Assembly (NCBI RefSeq): GCF_000021485.1
Contig: NC_011761.1
Span: 650,001 to 714,000 of the forward strand
Direction: 5' to 3'
DNA from: Acidithiobacillus ferrooxidans ATCC 23270
GTDB lineage: Bacteria; Pseudomonadota; Gammaproteobacteria; Acidithiobacillales; Acidithiobacillaceae
DNA: 64,000 bases
Below are positions 41,285-50,141 of the stretch, in pieces. Position numbers and translations under genes: made by a program. Within the stretch, counting starts at the first letter, position 1. Each line of letters begins with the position of its first letter. The notes beneath the pieces were generated by a model. The model worked only from the letters and a program-made list of their open reading frames with translations, ran no database searches and was not told where the DNA came from.

Positions 41285-43621
41285 ATGAACAAATCAAATA
41301 AACACCTTTTAAGGCAGAGCCTGTTGGTAGCAACAGGACTACTGGGCAGTTCACTTCTACCGGTCTACGCAGAAGTGGCCACCCCCACACCGCCTCCGGC
41401 CAAAAAAGTATATAAGATTAAGTCGGTTTCTAAGAATTTGCTGAGAATCGTCGAGAAGGCGGCGCTTACCCAGGTCAAACCGGTCTATGGTGCAGAAACC
41501 GCTCTCATCCCCCAAAAGTTTTTGGAGGGCCAGGAGTCTACCCAGAATGCCTCGACCATTCTAAGTTTTGTGCCTGGGGTCAATGCCACCAGCACGAACC
41601 CCATTGGTGTCAAGACCCATATTTCCGTACGTGGTTTCTCTCAGACACAAGTAGGCTACACCTTTGATAATTTGCCCATTGCTGATTTGTTCAATGGCGG
41701 TTTATCCGGAGGTAATAACAATTATGCGGATTTGACGAATCTCATCCCGGTTACGCTGGGTGAAACCTCCGGCATCCGGGTGACCTATGGTACACCATCG
41801 CCAGATATCAACGCCGTCGGCGCTATTGGTGGGAATATTGATTATCTGCCGAAGATTCCATCGGCAAAACGTTACGAGTCAGTATTTGCCGGTTATGGTT
41901 CCTTTAACACGCGCAGCTATGGCGCCGAGATCAACACCGGCGCAAACCCTGGTTATGGCAACCTCCTGTTGAGATTTTCTTCGCGCCAGACCGCAGGCTA
42001 CCTGGACCACAGCCCGGATCGCGAATATTCCTACTATGCGGCCTATGACTTGCCACAAATTTCGCCGACTTCCAAGTGGTCAGTCATATTTTTACTGAAC
42101 AAGAATCAGGGCGCGACCGCGGCGCGAATGCCGGTCGCACTGTTGCAGCAATATGGACCCTATTACCAATGGCCGCTGTCTGTTACCTATGCGAATGGTA
42201 CGGCGGAACATATGATGGCTATTGTGCAGAATAAAACGCTTATCTCATCTCACGCCGTTTTTGGTTTCAAGGGATTTTATGCCTTTACCAACTCCAATCG
42301 TTTGGAGTATGTGAATCCCAGTGTCAATATGCCTTATAACAGCTTTGTTACCTTTTATCTCAATCCGGCACAAACTGTCTGCCAGTATTCTGGAAATGAT
42401 TTTGCCGGTAATAATTCTGCGGCATGTCAGGCCCAAACTATTAACGGAGATAATTATCATAGTTACAGCTATACTACGAATACGTTCGGATTTAATCCTT
42501 CCGTCGAGTGGCTCAGCCATTATGTGGACTTGAAAGTCGGAGGGTTAGGTGCATTCTCTCTGTATCATTCGCAGAACTATGTTTATGGAAGCCGGAATGT
42601 CCCCGAAGTGGCCGGTTACAACGACCTTTGGAATGAGCACGCATGGCGCCTGTACGGTAAGCTCTATGCGCAAGCCAAAATCAAGCCGACGCGCTCTTTG
42701 GCCATCACCCCCGGTCTGAAATATGAGACGGTGAGCACGCATATAAATGACGTGCCAGGTTACTACTACGCCGTAGGTGCGAGCAGTGGCCGCTCTTACG
42801 GTGAGGTGAGTCCATACGCCGGTATCCAGTATAAGCCGACAAAAGCGGTAACTCTGTATGCCAACTATGCGGTTGGGTACAAATATCCGAATATCACCGC
42901 GTTCTATGCGGCTGATAGCAATGCCACATCGACATCGCCATCGACGCCAGTGACCATAAAGCCGGAGCAAGTCAACACGTATCAGTTTGGGGTCGCTTAC
43001 AAGCATGATGGTCTTGATGCGAGTATTTCTTTATATCGTTCAGACTTCACACATACATTCAGTTCCTACTATGATACAACAACAGGGTTGACTTATGAGT
43101 ACAATATCGGTTCTTCATCGTATCAAGGCATAAACATTGCCACTGCTTACGCATTAGATAATTATATATCGATTTATGGGAACTACTCGCTTCAGGACGC
43201 ACATTACACCTCAAACTCGTCAAGTGCCTATGGAGTTGCCACCAGCATTGGAGAGCCGCGGGCCAATACCCCAACTTATCTTGCGGGTGTGGGGATAGAA
43301 GGTCATTACATGGGTACGCGCGCCCGATTGTACGGCAATCTGGTCGGCCCGCAATATATTGAGGCCAGTACGGGTGCACCAACTTCTATCAGTATGCCCG
43401 CCTATGCGACCATGAACTTCAACCTTGCGCATACCTTTCGAATACATCGGTACGGGTTTAAAAATGTGACGTTCAGTCTGAGCGGGGTGAACCTATTGAA
43501 CTCCGAAGCGTCGGTTCTCGAAAAGCAGTTCCCCTATATTAATAATCAGCCTGGCAACTACCTCGTTGCAGAGCCTATGATGCCACGCTCGTTCTTTGGG
43601 ACGGTGAAAATAGTATTTTAA
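41285..43621 (+). CDS. TonB-dependent outer-membrane receptor
   Basis: 778 residues. Signal peptide ending near LLPVYA-EV, then a Pro-rich linker, a plug domain (about 65-190: ALIPQKFLEGQESTQNASTIL, HISVRGFSQTQ, GAIGGNIDY) and a 22-strand-type barrel rich in Tyr, Ser, Thr and Asn. The last residue is Phe, as in outer-membrane barrels. No clear TonB box was found. The substrate is not given by sequence; the shared NtrC/sigma-54 control with exbB-exbD-tonB and purine genes points to a nitrogen-containing compound rather than iron. A divergent LysR regulator lies upstream. Confidence 0.88.
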   Translation: MNKSNKHLLRQSLLVATGLLGSSLLPVYAEVATPTPPPAKKVYKIKSVSKNLLRIVEKAALTQVKPVYGAETALIPQKFLEGQESTQNASTILSFVPGVNATSTNPIGVKTHISVRGFSQTQVGYTFDNLPIADLFNGGLSGGNNNYADLTNLIPVTLGETSGIRVTYGTPSPDINAVGAIGGNIDYLPKIPSAKRYESVFAGYGSFNTRSYGAEINTGANPGYGNLLLRFSSRQTAGYLDHSPDREYSYYAAYDLPQISPTSKWSVIFLLNKNQGATAARMPVALLQQYGPYYQWPLSVTYANGTAEHMMAIVQNKTLISSHAVFGFKGFYAFTNSNRLEYVNPSVNMPYNSFVTFYLNPAQTVCQYSGNDFAGNNSAACQAQTINGDNYHSYSYTTNTFGFNPSVEWLSHYVDLKVGGLGAFSLYHSQNYVYGSRNVPEVAGYNDLWNEHAWRLYGKLYAQAKIKPTRSLAITPGLKYETVSTHINDVPGYYYAVGASSGRSYGEVSPYAGIQYKPTKAVTLYANYAVGYKYPNITAFYAADSNATSTSPSTPVTIKPEQVNTYQFGVAYKHDGLDASISLYRSDFTHTFSSYYDTTTGLTYEYNIGSSSYQGINIATAYALDNYISIYGNYSLQDAHYTSNSSSAYGVATSIGEPRANTPTYLAGVGIEGHYMGTRARLYGNLVGPQYIEASTGAPTSISMPAYATMNFNLAHTFRIHRYGFKNVTFSLSGVNLLNSEASVLEKQFPYINNQPGNYLVAEPMMPRSFFGTVKIVF

Positions 43622-43847
43622 GACCGGACACTACCGATCTATGCCTAAACTTGTGAGTAACGGCACCACGTTGGAGATTCACCATCTGCAACCCTTTGGA
43701 GTGGCGCCAGTCCTCAACCGGGGACCGGTGCATGCGCCCCAGTATGCTCTTCCTGATCGGGGTGTTGGGGTCCGCCTTGGCGACGACGCCCGTAATCGGC
43801 TTGCCCCTTCATGGGATAGCGCGATGCCTTCAGGACTCTAAATAACG
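43622..43847. other. Intergenic region between the receptor and TauE/SafE genes
   Basis: About 226 bases. A 66-codon plus-strand frame and a roughly 50-codon minus-strand frame (GVVAKADPNTPIRKSILGR) exist, but I could assign neither. It may be a decayed gene. Confidence 0.3.
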
Positions 43848-44654
43848 ATGGGTACGAGCATGAACATCGTCTGGCTTTATTTGTTTTCCGGAGCAGTCGC
43901 GGGCATAATTTCAGGAATGCTAGGAGTTGGCGGCGGGATCGTCCTGGTCCCTATCCTGATTTTTATCTTTGGTGTTCTCGCCATACCCGTAGGCATGGCA
44001 GCACATATGGCAATCGGGACGTCCCTGTCAACAATTATATTTACCTCCATGTCGGCAATACATGCTCAGCACAGACGAAAAGCAATTGACTGGAATCTGG
44101 TCAGAAAGCTTGCTCCGGCGACCATTCTCGGGAGCCTCATCAGCGGTTATCTGGCAGGGCTGATTCCCGGACAGGCATTGAAAGCAATATTCGGCGTATT
44201 TTTAGCGGCGGCGGCGGTGCAAATGTTTTTTGAATGGCGGCCGGCGCCCTATCGTACCCTGCCTGGCCCCTTGGCCCTTTTGGGCATTGGTACGGGTATT
44301 GGTGCGCTCTCCGCGATGTTGGGGATTGGCGGTGGCACGCTCACGGTTCCATTCTTCAATTGGTGTAACGTGGACTTGCGTCGGGCCATAGCCACGTCAA
44401 CGACTTTGGGGTTTGGGCTGGCGATCTTTGGCACCATTGGTTTCATTGTATCCGGATTTCAGCGGCCCGGATTGCCGTCGGCCAGTTTTGGCTATGTTTC
44501 CTTGCCGGCTATGCTGGGAATAGCGAGTACCGCAGTGCTATTCGCGCCGTTTGGCGTTCATTTATCATATCGTCTTCCCGTGCGCCGACTCAAACGCATA
44601 TTCGCTTTGCTCCTCCTCTGCCTTGCGTTTAATATACTCCTGAATTTCATATAG
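43848..44654 (+). CDS. TauE/SafE (TSUP) family membrane transporter
   Basis: 268 residues, about eight hydrophobic helices. The duplicated family motif appears as GMLGVGGGIVLVPIL in the first half and AMLGIGGGTLTVPFF in the second. TSUP proteins export or import small anions such as sulfite, sulfoacetate or taurine-derived compounds; the substrate here is unknown. It lies in the island downstream of the TonB receptor but 226 bases away, so co-transcription is uncertain. Start ATG at 43848 or 43860. Confidence 0.88.
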   Translation: MGTSMNIVWLYLFSGAVAGIISGMLGVGGGIVLVPILIFIFGVLAIPVGMAAHMAIGTSLSTIIFTSMSAIHAQHRRKAIDWNLVRKLAPATILGSLISGYLAGLIPGQALKAIFGVFLAAAAVQMFFEWRPAPYRTLPGPLALLGIGTGIGALSAMLGIGGGTLTVPFFNWCNVDLRRAIATSTTLGFGLAIFGTIGFIVSGFQRPGLPSASFGYVSLPAMLGIASTAVLFAPFGVHLSYRLPVRRLKRIFALLLLCLAFNILLNFI

Positions 44655-45216
44655 CTATGGAATATATGATTTGACCATCAGCTGGGAGTAGCTTTCCCTA
44701 CACCTGGATTCTGATCTGGTAACCGGGCAGCCACTGAAGTCGACCAGGAAGAACTCACAGGCTACCTTAAACGTGCTGGCGGATACGGAGAAATCCGTCT
44801 ACGAGCACGTGGTGTACGACTCTGCCACCGAGCGAGATTTTGCCGATGCGCTGGAGAAGAATGACGCCATTGAACTGTATGCCTAACCCTCCGTCTGGTT
44901 CAAGGCGCTTGCGCCCCTAGCAGCAATAATGTTTAGTTGAAAAAATCATTGGGCATCGATCACATGTCATCCGCAACGGATCTCTCCTCTCTCTGATTAG
45001 GTATGAACTCATTTTCTGCGTATTCCGCGCGGGTTACGCGTACCACGACTGGTAACGGCGCAGCCGGAAGCGTTTGAGAAGCCGTCAATAGCGAGCCAGA
45101 CAGGTCTTTAAACTGTTGCGTTTTATGAATACCTATCACACCAAAAAAGAACTTTACCGTATCCAAAGATGCGCTCATCATGATTATGAAAGAACTTTGT
45201 GGATGGATACGAGGGC
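44655..45216. other. Largely gene-free stretch with a restriction-subunit remnant
   Basis: Between the TauE/SafE gene and the NtrC site only the type III restriction fragment is recognisable. A 73-codon minus-strand frame at 44960-45181 has no known relatives to me. A 13-base direct repeat CACCAAAAAAGAA occurs at 45139 and again at 45249 in the promoter region. Confidence 0.4.
44761..44905 (+). pseudogene. Remnant of a type III restriction enzyme Res subunit
   Basis: One plus frame reads LADTEKSVYEHVVYDSA, then ERDFADALEKNDAIELYA, then TAA at 44884, then PSVWFK. This matches the C-terminal nuclease region of type III Res proteins, where YAKLPxWFK is expected, so AAG to TAA is the likely lesion. 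No methylase or specificity gene is nearby. Confidence 0.6.
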
Positions 45217-45233
45217 TGCACCATTATAGTGCA
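45217..45233 (+). promoter_or_regulatory. NtrC-type binding site upstream of exbB
   Basis: TGCACCATTATAGTGCA fits TGCAC-N7-GTGCA exactly and the longer dyad at 13 of 14 arm positions. It lies 93 bases upstream of the sigma-54 element, a usual enhancer distance. A half-site, TGCACCA, follows at 45247-45253. Confidence 0.75.
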
Positions 45234-45326
45234 ATACAGCATTATCTGCACCAAAAAAGAAGTTGCCAACTTATCGGTCTTTGACAAGTGCATGATTTTA
45301 ATGGCGGTATATTCAATGGGTGTCAA

Positions 45327-45342
45327 TGGCATGTTTTATGCC
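45327..45342 (+). promoter_or_regulatory. Sigma-54 (RpoN) promoter of the exbB-led operon
   Basis: TGGCATGTTTTATGCC matches TGGCACG-N4-TTGC with GG and GC 10 bases apart. The -12 ends 46 bases before the exbB ATG. It would drive the purine-catabolism array. Confidence 0.7.
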
Positions 45343-45388
45343 TAGTCTATGCCAGAGCGTTTGTTAATCACCTTGTGATGGAGTTTAT

Positions 45389-46093
45389 ATGATCTCGTTC
45401 AGTTATCTCGTGCACCTTGCCAACTACTCAGATGGCGTTCTGTACATCTTGATGTTCCTTCTCGTGGTCGAGCTTGCCGTGATCTTCGATCGGGCCTGGT
45501 ATCTTCGTAACGCCATCAGCAGAGGTAAGAAAATTCTTTGGGGAATATCCGCCCGTGGCAAGTTGCGGCGCCCTGACCTGGAAGATCTGGTGGTTTTGTC
45601 GAAGGGGCTTCCCGAAGAATCTCTGCTGGGTGTAGCGCTCCGACATTTCAATTTGATTCATCACTACGGCAGCGCGCGTGGTGAAGCCTTCGCGAACCGT
45701 TTGGACGAAGCTATTTTCCTGACGACGCCAAGCCTGGATAAGCGCCTTTGGATATTGGACACCATTGTCACCCTGGCGCCCCTTCTGGGCCTGTTCGGTA
45801 CCATTCTCGGCATGTTTCACGCGTTCTCCATTCTCGCGGCGCCTGGTCATAATCCTGCGTCCGTTACCGGCGGTGTCGCGGATGCGCTGATTGCCACCGC
45901 GTCTGGACTTTTTATCGCCATGATCGGCTTGCTGAGCTTTAACGCATTCAACAACGCCATCGAGAAAACCATTTTCCAGCTCGAGTCGTTGAAGGTGGTG
46001 CTCATGAACCGCTTGGATGGCGCGCCCGTGGTATTAGAGGAGACGGCAGTCAGCGCCCCGTCATCAGCAACGGCGTCTGAAATGACCGCATGA
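45389..46093 (+). CDS. exbB: ExbB/TolQ-type proton channel protein
   Basis: 234 residues, MotA/TolQ/ExbB family, with three membrane helices (about 16-35, 130-152, 165-190). The conserved block LDTIVTLAPLLGLFGTILGMFHAF and the later TASGLFIAMIGLLSFN are typical. It forms the proton channel that energises TonB with ExbD. First gene of the array; GGAG lies 6-7 bases before the ATG. A Tol-Pal role is unlikely because exbD and a Pro-rich tonB follow. Confidence 0.92.
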   Translation: MISFSYLVHLANYSDGVLYILMFLLVVELAVIFDRAWYLRNAISRGKKILWGISARGKLRRPDLEDLVVLSKGLPEESLLGVALRHFNLIHHYGSARGEAFANRLDEAIFLTTPSLDKRLWILDTIVTLAPLLGLFGTILGMFHAFSILAAPGHNPASVTGGVADALIATASGLFIAMIGLLSFNAFNNAIEKTIFQLESLKVVLMNRLDGAPVVLEETAVSAPSSATASEMTA

Positions 46094-46140
46094 TGTTTCG
46101 GAAGATTTTTCACTCTGCCAGGCAAAGTAAGGAGTAAAGC

Positions 46141-46539
46141 ATGTTACCCCAACGCCGGCCCCGCAAAAAAGGGCGTGTCGAAATCATTCCGATGATTGAC
46201 GTTATGCTGTTCCTGCTGGTTTTTTTCATCATGATTACTTTGCAGATGATTACGGATAAGGGGTTAAAACTGGACTTGCCCACATCCAGTGAGACGAAAG
46301 TACTGCCGCATCCGCATTTCGTGCTCAATATCGTGAAGGATGGCGGTGTTGTGGTGAAGGGCAAAAAAATGAGCCTGGATCAATTGCAGAATTTTCTTGT
46401 CGGCGATGGCGATGCCAAGCACACGCAGGTGACGATCGCTGCTGATAAAATGGTTCCTTTTAAAGATTTTGTGCATGTGATGGATGCTTGTCAAAAAGCG
46501 GGTGTAACCAGCATTGGTATTGCGGCGAAGCCCGCGTGA
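46141..46539 (+). CDS. exbD: ExbD/TolR-type protein
   Basis: 132 residues with a single N-terminal membrane helix containing the conserved aspartate (MIDVMLFLLVFFIMITL) and a periplasmic domain ending KAGVTSIGIAAKPA. The Asp takes part in proton translocation with ExbB. It lies 47 bases after exbB. Short and normal for the family. Confidence 0.93.
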   Translation: MLPQRRPRKKGRVEIIPMIDVMLFLLVFFIMITLQMITDKGLKLDLPTSSETKVLPHPHFVLNIVKDGGVVVKGKKMSLDQLQNFLVGDGDAKHTQVTIAADKMVPFKDFVHVMDACQKAGVTSIGIAAKPA

Positions 46540-46628
46540 GTAGTTGCGTCTTATTTGGGGCAACCTGTGCGAACGTCAAACATACAGTTGGTGAGCGCGA
46601 CAACGCTCGAAAATGGGAATGAATTTAT

Positions 46629-47387
46629 ATGACTACCACGATGCCTAGGGCCACAAATTATTTACTTATGCCGGAGCCGAAGGAACGCCATTTTAAGTAT
46701 GCCGTGGGCGGGGCGGTGGCGGTTGAAGTCCTGCTCGTGCTCGGCTTGGTTTGGTATGGGCACAGTAGACCTCCGATAAACGCCGTCAAGCCCAAGGATC
46801 ACGTCATTGCGGTACAAATGATGACTTTGCCGCAACCACCGCCGAAGGTGTTGCCCAAGCCTCTTCCAAAGCCGGTTCCTCCCAAACCGGTGCTGCATCA
46901 TGTGACGCCGCCACCGCCACCGCCGCACCCGAAGATGGCGATTCCGCCAAAACTGGCACCGACGCCGCCCGCGCCACCGGTTAAGACGGCGACGCCACCA
47001 ACGCAGATCCCTCAATCAGTAGCGACGCCAGCGCCTAAGCCGCTAGTGACGCCACCTCCTGCCCCGCCGCCCATGTCGGCCCAGCAGACGGCCTCGTTGA
47101 TGGGGCGTTATGTCGGGCTGTTGCGGCCAATGATTCAGCAGAATCTGCATGTGCCCGCAGAGTTAAAAGCGATGGGCATGAGCGGCAAGGCGACCGTTGA
47201 GTTTGAGATCTCGCCTACGGGCCAGTTGCTTTGGGCAAAAATTATCCAGTCTAGTCCATTGAGTGCGGTAAATCGTGCAGCACTTGCAGCAGTAAAGGAT
47301 GGTGGCTTCCCACCATTTCTCAAAAAGATGCCTAAACAGAATACGGTATTTCAAATCGACGTTGAAGTGGGTGCCGGATCAAGTTAG
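46629..47387 (+). CDS. tonB: TonB energy-transducing protein
   Basis: 252 residues: a membrane helix (about 25-45, YAVGGAVAVEVLLVLGLVWYG), a long Pro-rich periplasmic spacer (about 65-150, repeated PPPK/PKP), and a C-terminal TonB domain (GRYVGLLRPMIQQNLHVPAEL...SGKATVEFEISPTGQLLW). It contacts TonB-dependent receptors. Being encoded with exbBD at the head of the array, it is probably dedicated to the upstream receptor. Confidence 0.93.
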   Translation: MTTTMPRATNYLLMPEPKERHFKYAVGGAVAVEVLLVLGLVWYGHSRPPINAVKPKDHVIAVQMMTLPQPPPKVLPKPLPKPVPPKPVLHHVTPPPPPPHPKMAIPPKLAPTPPAPPVKTATPPTQIPQSVATPAPKPLVTPPPAPPPMSAQQTASLMGRYVGLLRPMIQQNLHVPAELKAMGMSGKATVEFEISPTGQLLWAKIIQSSPLSAVNRAALAAVKDGGFPPFLKKMPKQNTVFQIDVEVGAGSS

Positions 47388-47444
47388 CGTTCTATGCAAG
47401 GTATTTTAATTCCAATGATTTTGTAACACTGCGGGAGAAAAGTG

Positions 47445-48869
47445 ATGGGTGACAGGCATTCGATTAGTGCCACGACAGAGGCGGAGCGCACGAGTTCAGC
47501 GCCGCGGGTCGCTTTGATCTGGCTAGCGGCGACCATGACCGCCTCTAGCTTGCCGGTCGGCGTTTTGATCGCCCAGTTGTTTCCTATGGCGCCATTTCTG
47601 TGGGTAGTTCTGCTGGCATCTGCGCTTTTTGCTGCCGTGGGTATCATCAGTATACCGGGATTTGTCTACGGTATTCCGACCATGGCGGTTTCTGCGCGCG
47701 TTTTTGGGAGGTCGGTCAATAAACTGATTTCGTTGAGTAACTGGATGTCCCAGTTGGGTTGGCAGGCCGTGGTGTTAGTGCTTGTGGTTTATATCCTTCG
47801 CAGTGTCTTTGATAGTTACAGTTTTTTACCTGCAAATACTAGTATTTATTACGCGCTGGTATTGGCTGTGTTTGGTAATTTTGTGGTGCCAATTATCGGG
47901 TATAGGGCCATCGTGACGGCGCAGACGGTGGGGGCGCTATTTCTCGCGCTGTTTGCGATGGCCATACTGGTATATCTACATGGCGGGCAGGCTCTTTCGA
48001 TGACGCATGCTCTAGGCCGTTTTGACGGACTTCAAACCCTGGGTGGAATTGCCTTGGCGCTCATGGGTGGTGCGTTCTCCTGGACGATGTTTGCTTCGGA
48101 TTATTCGCGGTATGTGCGGCGTGACACGAGCCTGACGCAAATGGCGTTATGGCCGAGCCTCGGCGGATTTGCAGGCGGCGGCCTTATTCTCGCATTAGCG
48201 ATTACGCTGTATGTGCATGGTGGTGTCCAGGTAGGACCTGCCGGAATAAGCATCACGGCGACCGGGCTGGGCACTTCGGTACTGTATTTAGGCTTTTGCA
48301 CTTTTGCGATATTGGGGTTGTTGGCATCCAATTTCCTGAACTCCTACAGTTCCGCTTTCAGTCTCGCGGTGGTAATAGGTAAAGATCTGGATCGCAAGAA
48401 ATTTACGGTTCTGGATGCCCTGCTGGCAACGTTCGTCGGTACCTATATGCTTTTTGTGGCGCCGTCATTCTGGGAATCTTTTCAAACCTTCCTGGATTTG
48501 CTGATTATTGTCGCGGCGCCGTGGACCGGTGTGATGATCATCTACGTGCTGTGGGACGTGCTTCCGGAAGCACGCGGAGGGTTGAACAGACAGTTAGCTA
48601 GGCGTGCTAATGTATGGGTTCTCGCCATGGGGATCGCGGTTACCGTATTGTTCTCCAATAATCCGATTTGGGAGGGATATGGAGCGCATCTATTGCATGG
48701 TACAGATATATCTCCATTGGTGGGTGTCGCGACGACGATTGTGGCATCAATACTCTACCGGGTTTTGTTTTGTCACTATACGGCCGCTGATGAGCAGGGG
48801 CAGGTGTGCGCGTTATCCATACCGGTTGTTAGTAAAATTACCGATGAAGGTGCCAACGGGTACAGATGA
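47445..48869 (+). CDS. NCS1 family nucleobase permease (CodB-like)
   Basis: 474 residues, about 12 hydrophobic helices of the NCS1 (purine/cytosine) transporter family. Typical blocks are TASSLPVGVLIA, NWMSQLGWQA and SWTMFASDYSRYVRRDT. The ATG at 47445 follows GGGAGA; a GTG at 47442 is adjacent. It overlaps guaD by 4 bases. Substrate is inferred to be a purine base (or cytosine or a ureide) from the surrounding deaminase genes; NCS1 members also carry allantoin and hydantoin. Confidence 0.88.
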   Translation: MGDRHSISATTEAERTSSAPRVALIWLAATMTASSLPVGVLIAQLFPMAPFLWVVLLASALFAAVGIISIPGFVYGIPTMAVSARVFGRSVNKLISLSNWMSQLGWQAVVLVLVVYILRSVFDSYSFLPANTSIYYALVLAVFGNFVVPIIGYRAIVTAQTVGALFLALFAMAILVYLHGGQALSMTHALGRFDGLQTLGGIALALMGGAFSWTMFASDYSRYVRRDTSLTQMALWPSLGGFAGGGLILALAITLYVHGGVQVGPAGISITATGLGTSVLYLGFCTFAILGLLASNFLNSYSSAFSLAVVIGKDLDRKKFTVLDALLATFVGTYMLFVAPSFWESFQTFLDLLIIVAAPWTGVMIIYVLWDVLPEARGGLNRQLARRANVWVLAMGIAVTVLFSNNPIWEGYGAHLLHGTDISPLVGVATTIVASILYRVLFCHYTAADEQGQVCALSIPVVSKITDEGANGYR

Positions 48870-50095
48870 TGGAAAAAATATTTAGAGCGCCGATACTTAA
48901 CCCGATAGATGCGAATACCTGGAGATTTTATCAGGATGGTGCTTTAGGTATCGACCGCGGCATCATTGTGCGTATGGGTGATTTCGCTACGGTGTTGAAT
49001 CAGGTCGACGCTGATGTGGAAGTAGATGAGTTGGATGGTGTTATCGTTCCAGGCTTTGTCGATGTCCATTTGCATTGGGTACAACATCGAGTCAAAGGAC
49101 GTTTCTCTGGCGAACTCCTGACCTGGTTGCAAGGGCATATCTGGCCAGAGGAGGCGCGCTATGTCGATACTGATTTGGCCCAGTCTGCGGCGACGCGGTT
49201 CTATAGCGATGTATTGCGTGCAGGGACCGTGATGGGCATGAGTTATTCCAGCCCGCATGCCGATGCCACGCAGATTGCGCTGGCGTTGATGCGTGGTGAT
49301 TGGGTCATTGGTAACGTGCTGATGGCGATTCATGCGCCCAGTACATTGACTGATTACAGCTTACATGATCCTGATGCGTTGCATGCATTTATGCGCCAAA
49401 TGAATATGACAAACTATGCACTGACTCCTCGTTTTGCACCGAATTTGTCGGCAGCTTCGCTGAAGGCATTGGGACAGATTGCCGCCGAGGCTCCATGTTT
49501 AATTCAGACACATCTCGCTGAGTCTAACGCGGAGCTGCAATGGGTGAAAGAACTGTTTCCGGATGCAGCGCACTATACTGAGGTGTATGACCGCGCTGGT
49601 CTTCTGACACCCCGGACGATATTAGGCCACTGCATTGAAATGCGAGACGAGGAATGGCGCTGTCTTCGGGCACGTGGCTCCTGGGTGGCGCATTGCCCTA
49701 CCAGTAATGAGGCGCTCGGCAACCGACGCATGCCTTTAGAACAAGTACGTGCTTATAACATTCCATTTGCACTGGCGAGTGACATAGGTGGTGGCCCCAG
49801 TCATAGCATGCTGCATGTCATGCAGCGATTTCTGGGTGTACATCGGGAAGCGGGCGTTTCGGTTGCGCCTCAAGAGGCATTGTATCGTTCTACCAAGGCG
49901 GGGGCCGAATGTATGGGCAGAGGATCTATCGGCGGTGATCTGACGGCGGGAAAACGTGCCGATTTCGTGCTTTTGCCGCAGAAGCCCGCCGCGGATTCTG
50001 TAGAGGCCTGGTTTGAGGAATGCTTAAGTGGTAAATCGGCCGATCTGGAACAACGCACTTTGGGAACCTGGCTCAAGGGTGAGCGGGCGGCCTAG
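48866..50095 (+). CDS. guaD: Guanine deaminase
   Basis: 409 residues of the amidohydrolase superfamily. The metal site begins at HLH (His68, His70) in PGFVDVHLHWVQHRVKG; other ligands are in QTHLAES, LGHCIEM and LASDIGGGPSHSML, and the segment EARYVD fits guanine deaminase. It converts guanine to xanthine plus ammonia. Start overlaps the permease stop (ATGATGG). It could also be a cytosine- or 8-oxoguanine-type deaminase, but the GGGxSxSML block favours GuaD. Confidence 0.85.
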   Translation: MMEKIFRAPILNPIDANTWRFYQDGALGIDRGIIVRMGDFATVLNQVDADVEVDELDGVIVPGFVDVHLHWVQHRVKGRFSGELLTWLQGHIWPEEARYVDTDLAQSAATRFYSDVLRAGTVMGMSYSSPHADATQIALALMRGDWVIGNVLMAIHAPSTLTDYSLHDPDALHAFMRQMNMTNYALTPRFAPNLSAASLKALGQIAAEAPCLIQTHLAESNAELQWVKELFPDAAHYTEVYDRAGLLTPRTILGHCIEMRDEEWRCLRARGSWVAHCPTSNEALGNRRMPLEQVRAYNIPFALASDIGGGPSHSMLHVMQRFLGVHREAGVSVAPQEALYRSTKAGAECMGRGSIGGDLTAGKRADFVLLPQKPAADSVEAWFEECLSGKSADLEQRTLGTWLKGERAA

Positions 50096-50141
50096 GAGAT
50101 GTATATGCACAGCCTTATAAAATATACGGAGCAACATCTTT

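Noticed and set aside
43641-43841. 66-codon plus-strand frame after the receptor gene
   Set aside because: Low-complexity composition, no ribosome site and no recognisable motif; the opposite strand is equally open.
44960-45181. 73-codon minus-strand frame beginning MMSASLDTV
   Set aside because: No family resemblance and no good ribosome site; it lies in a region with decayed genes just upstream of the promoter elements.
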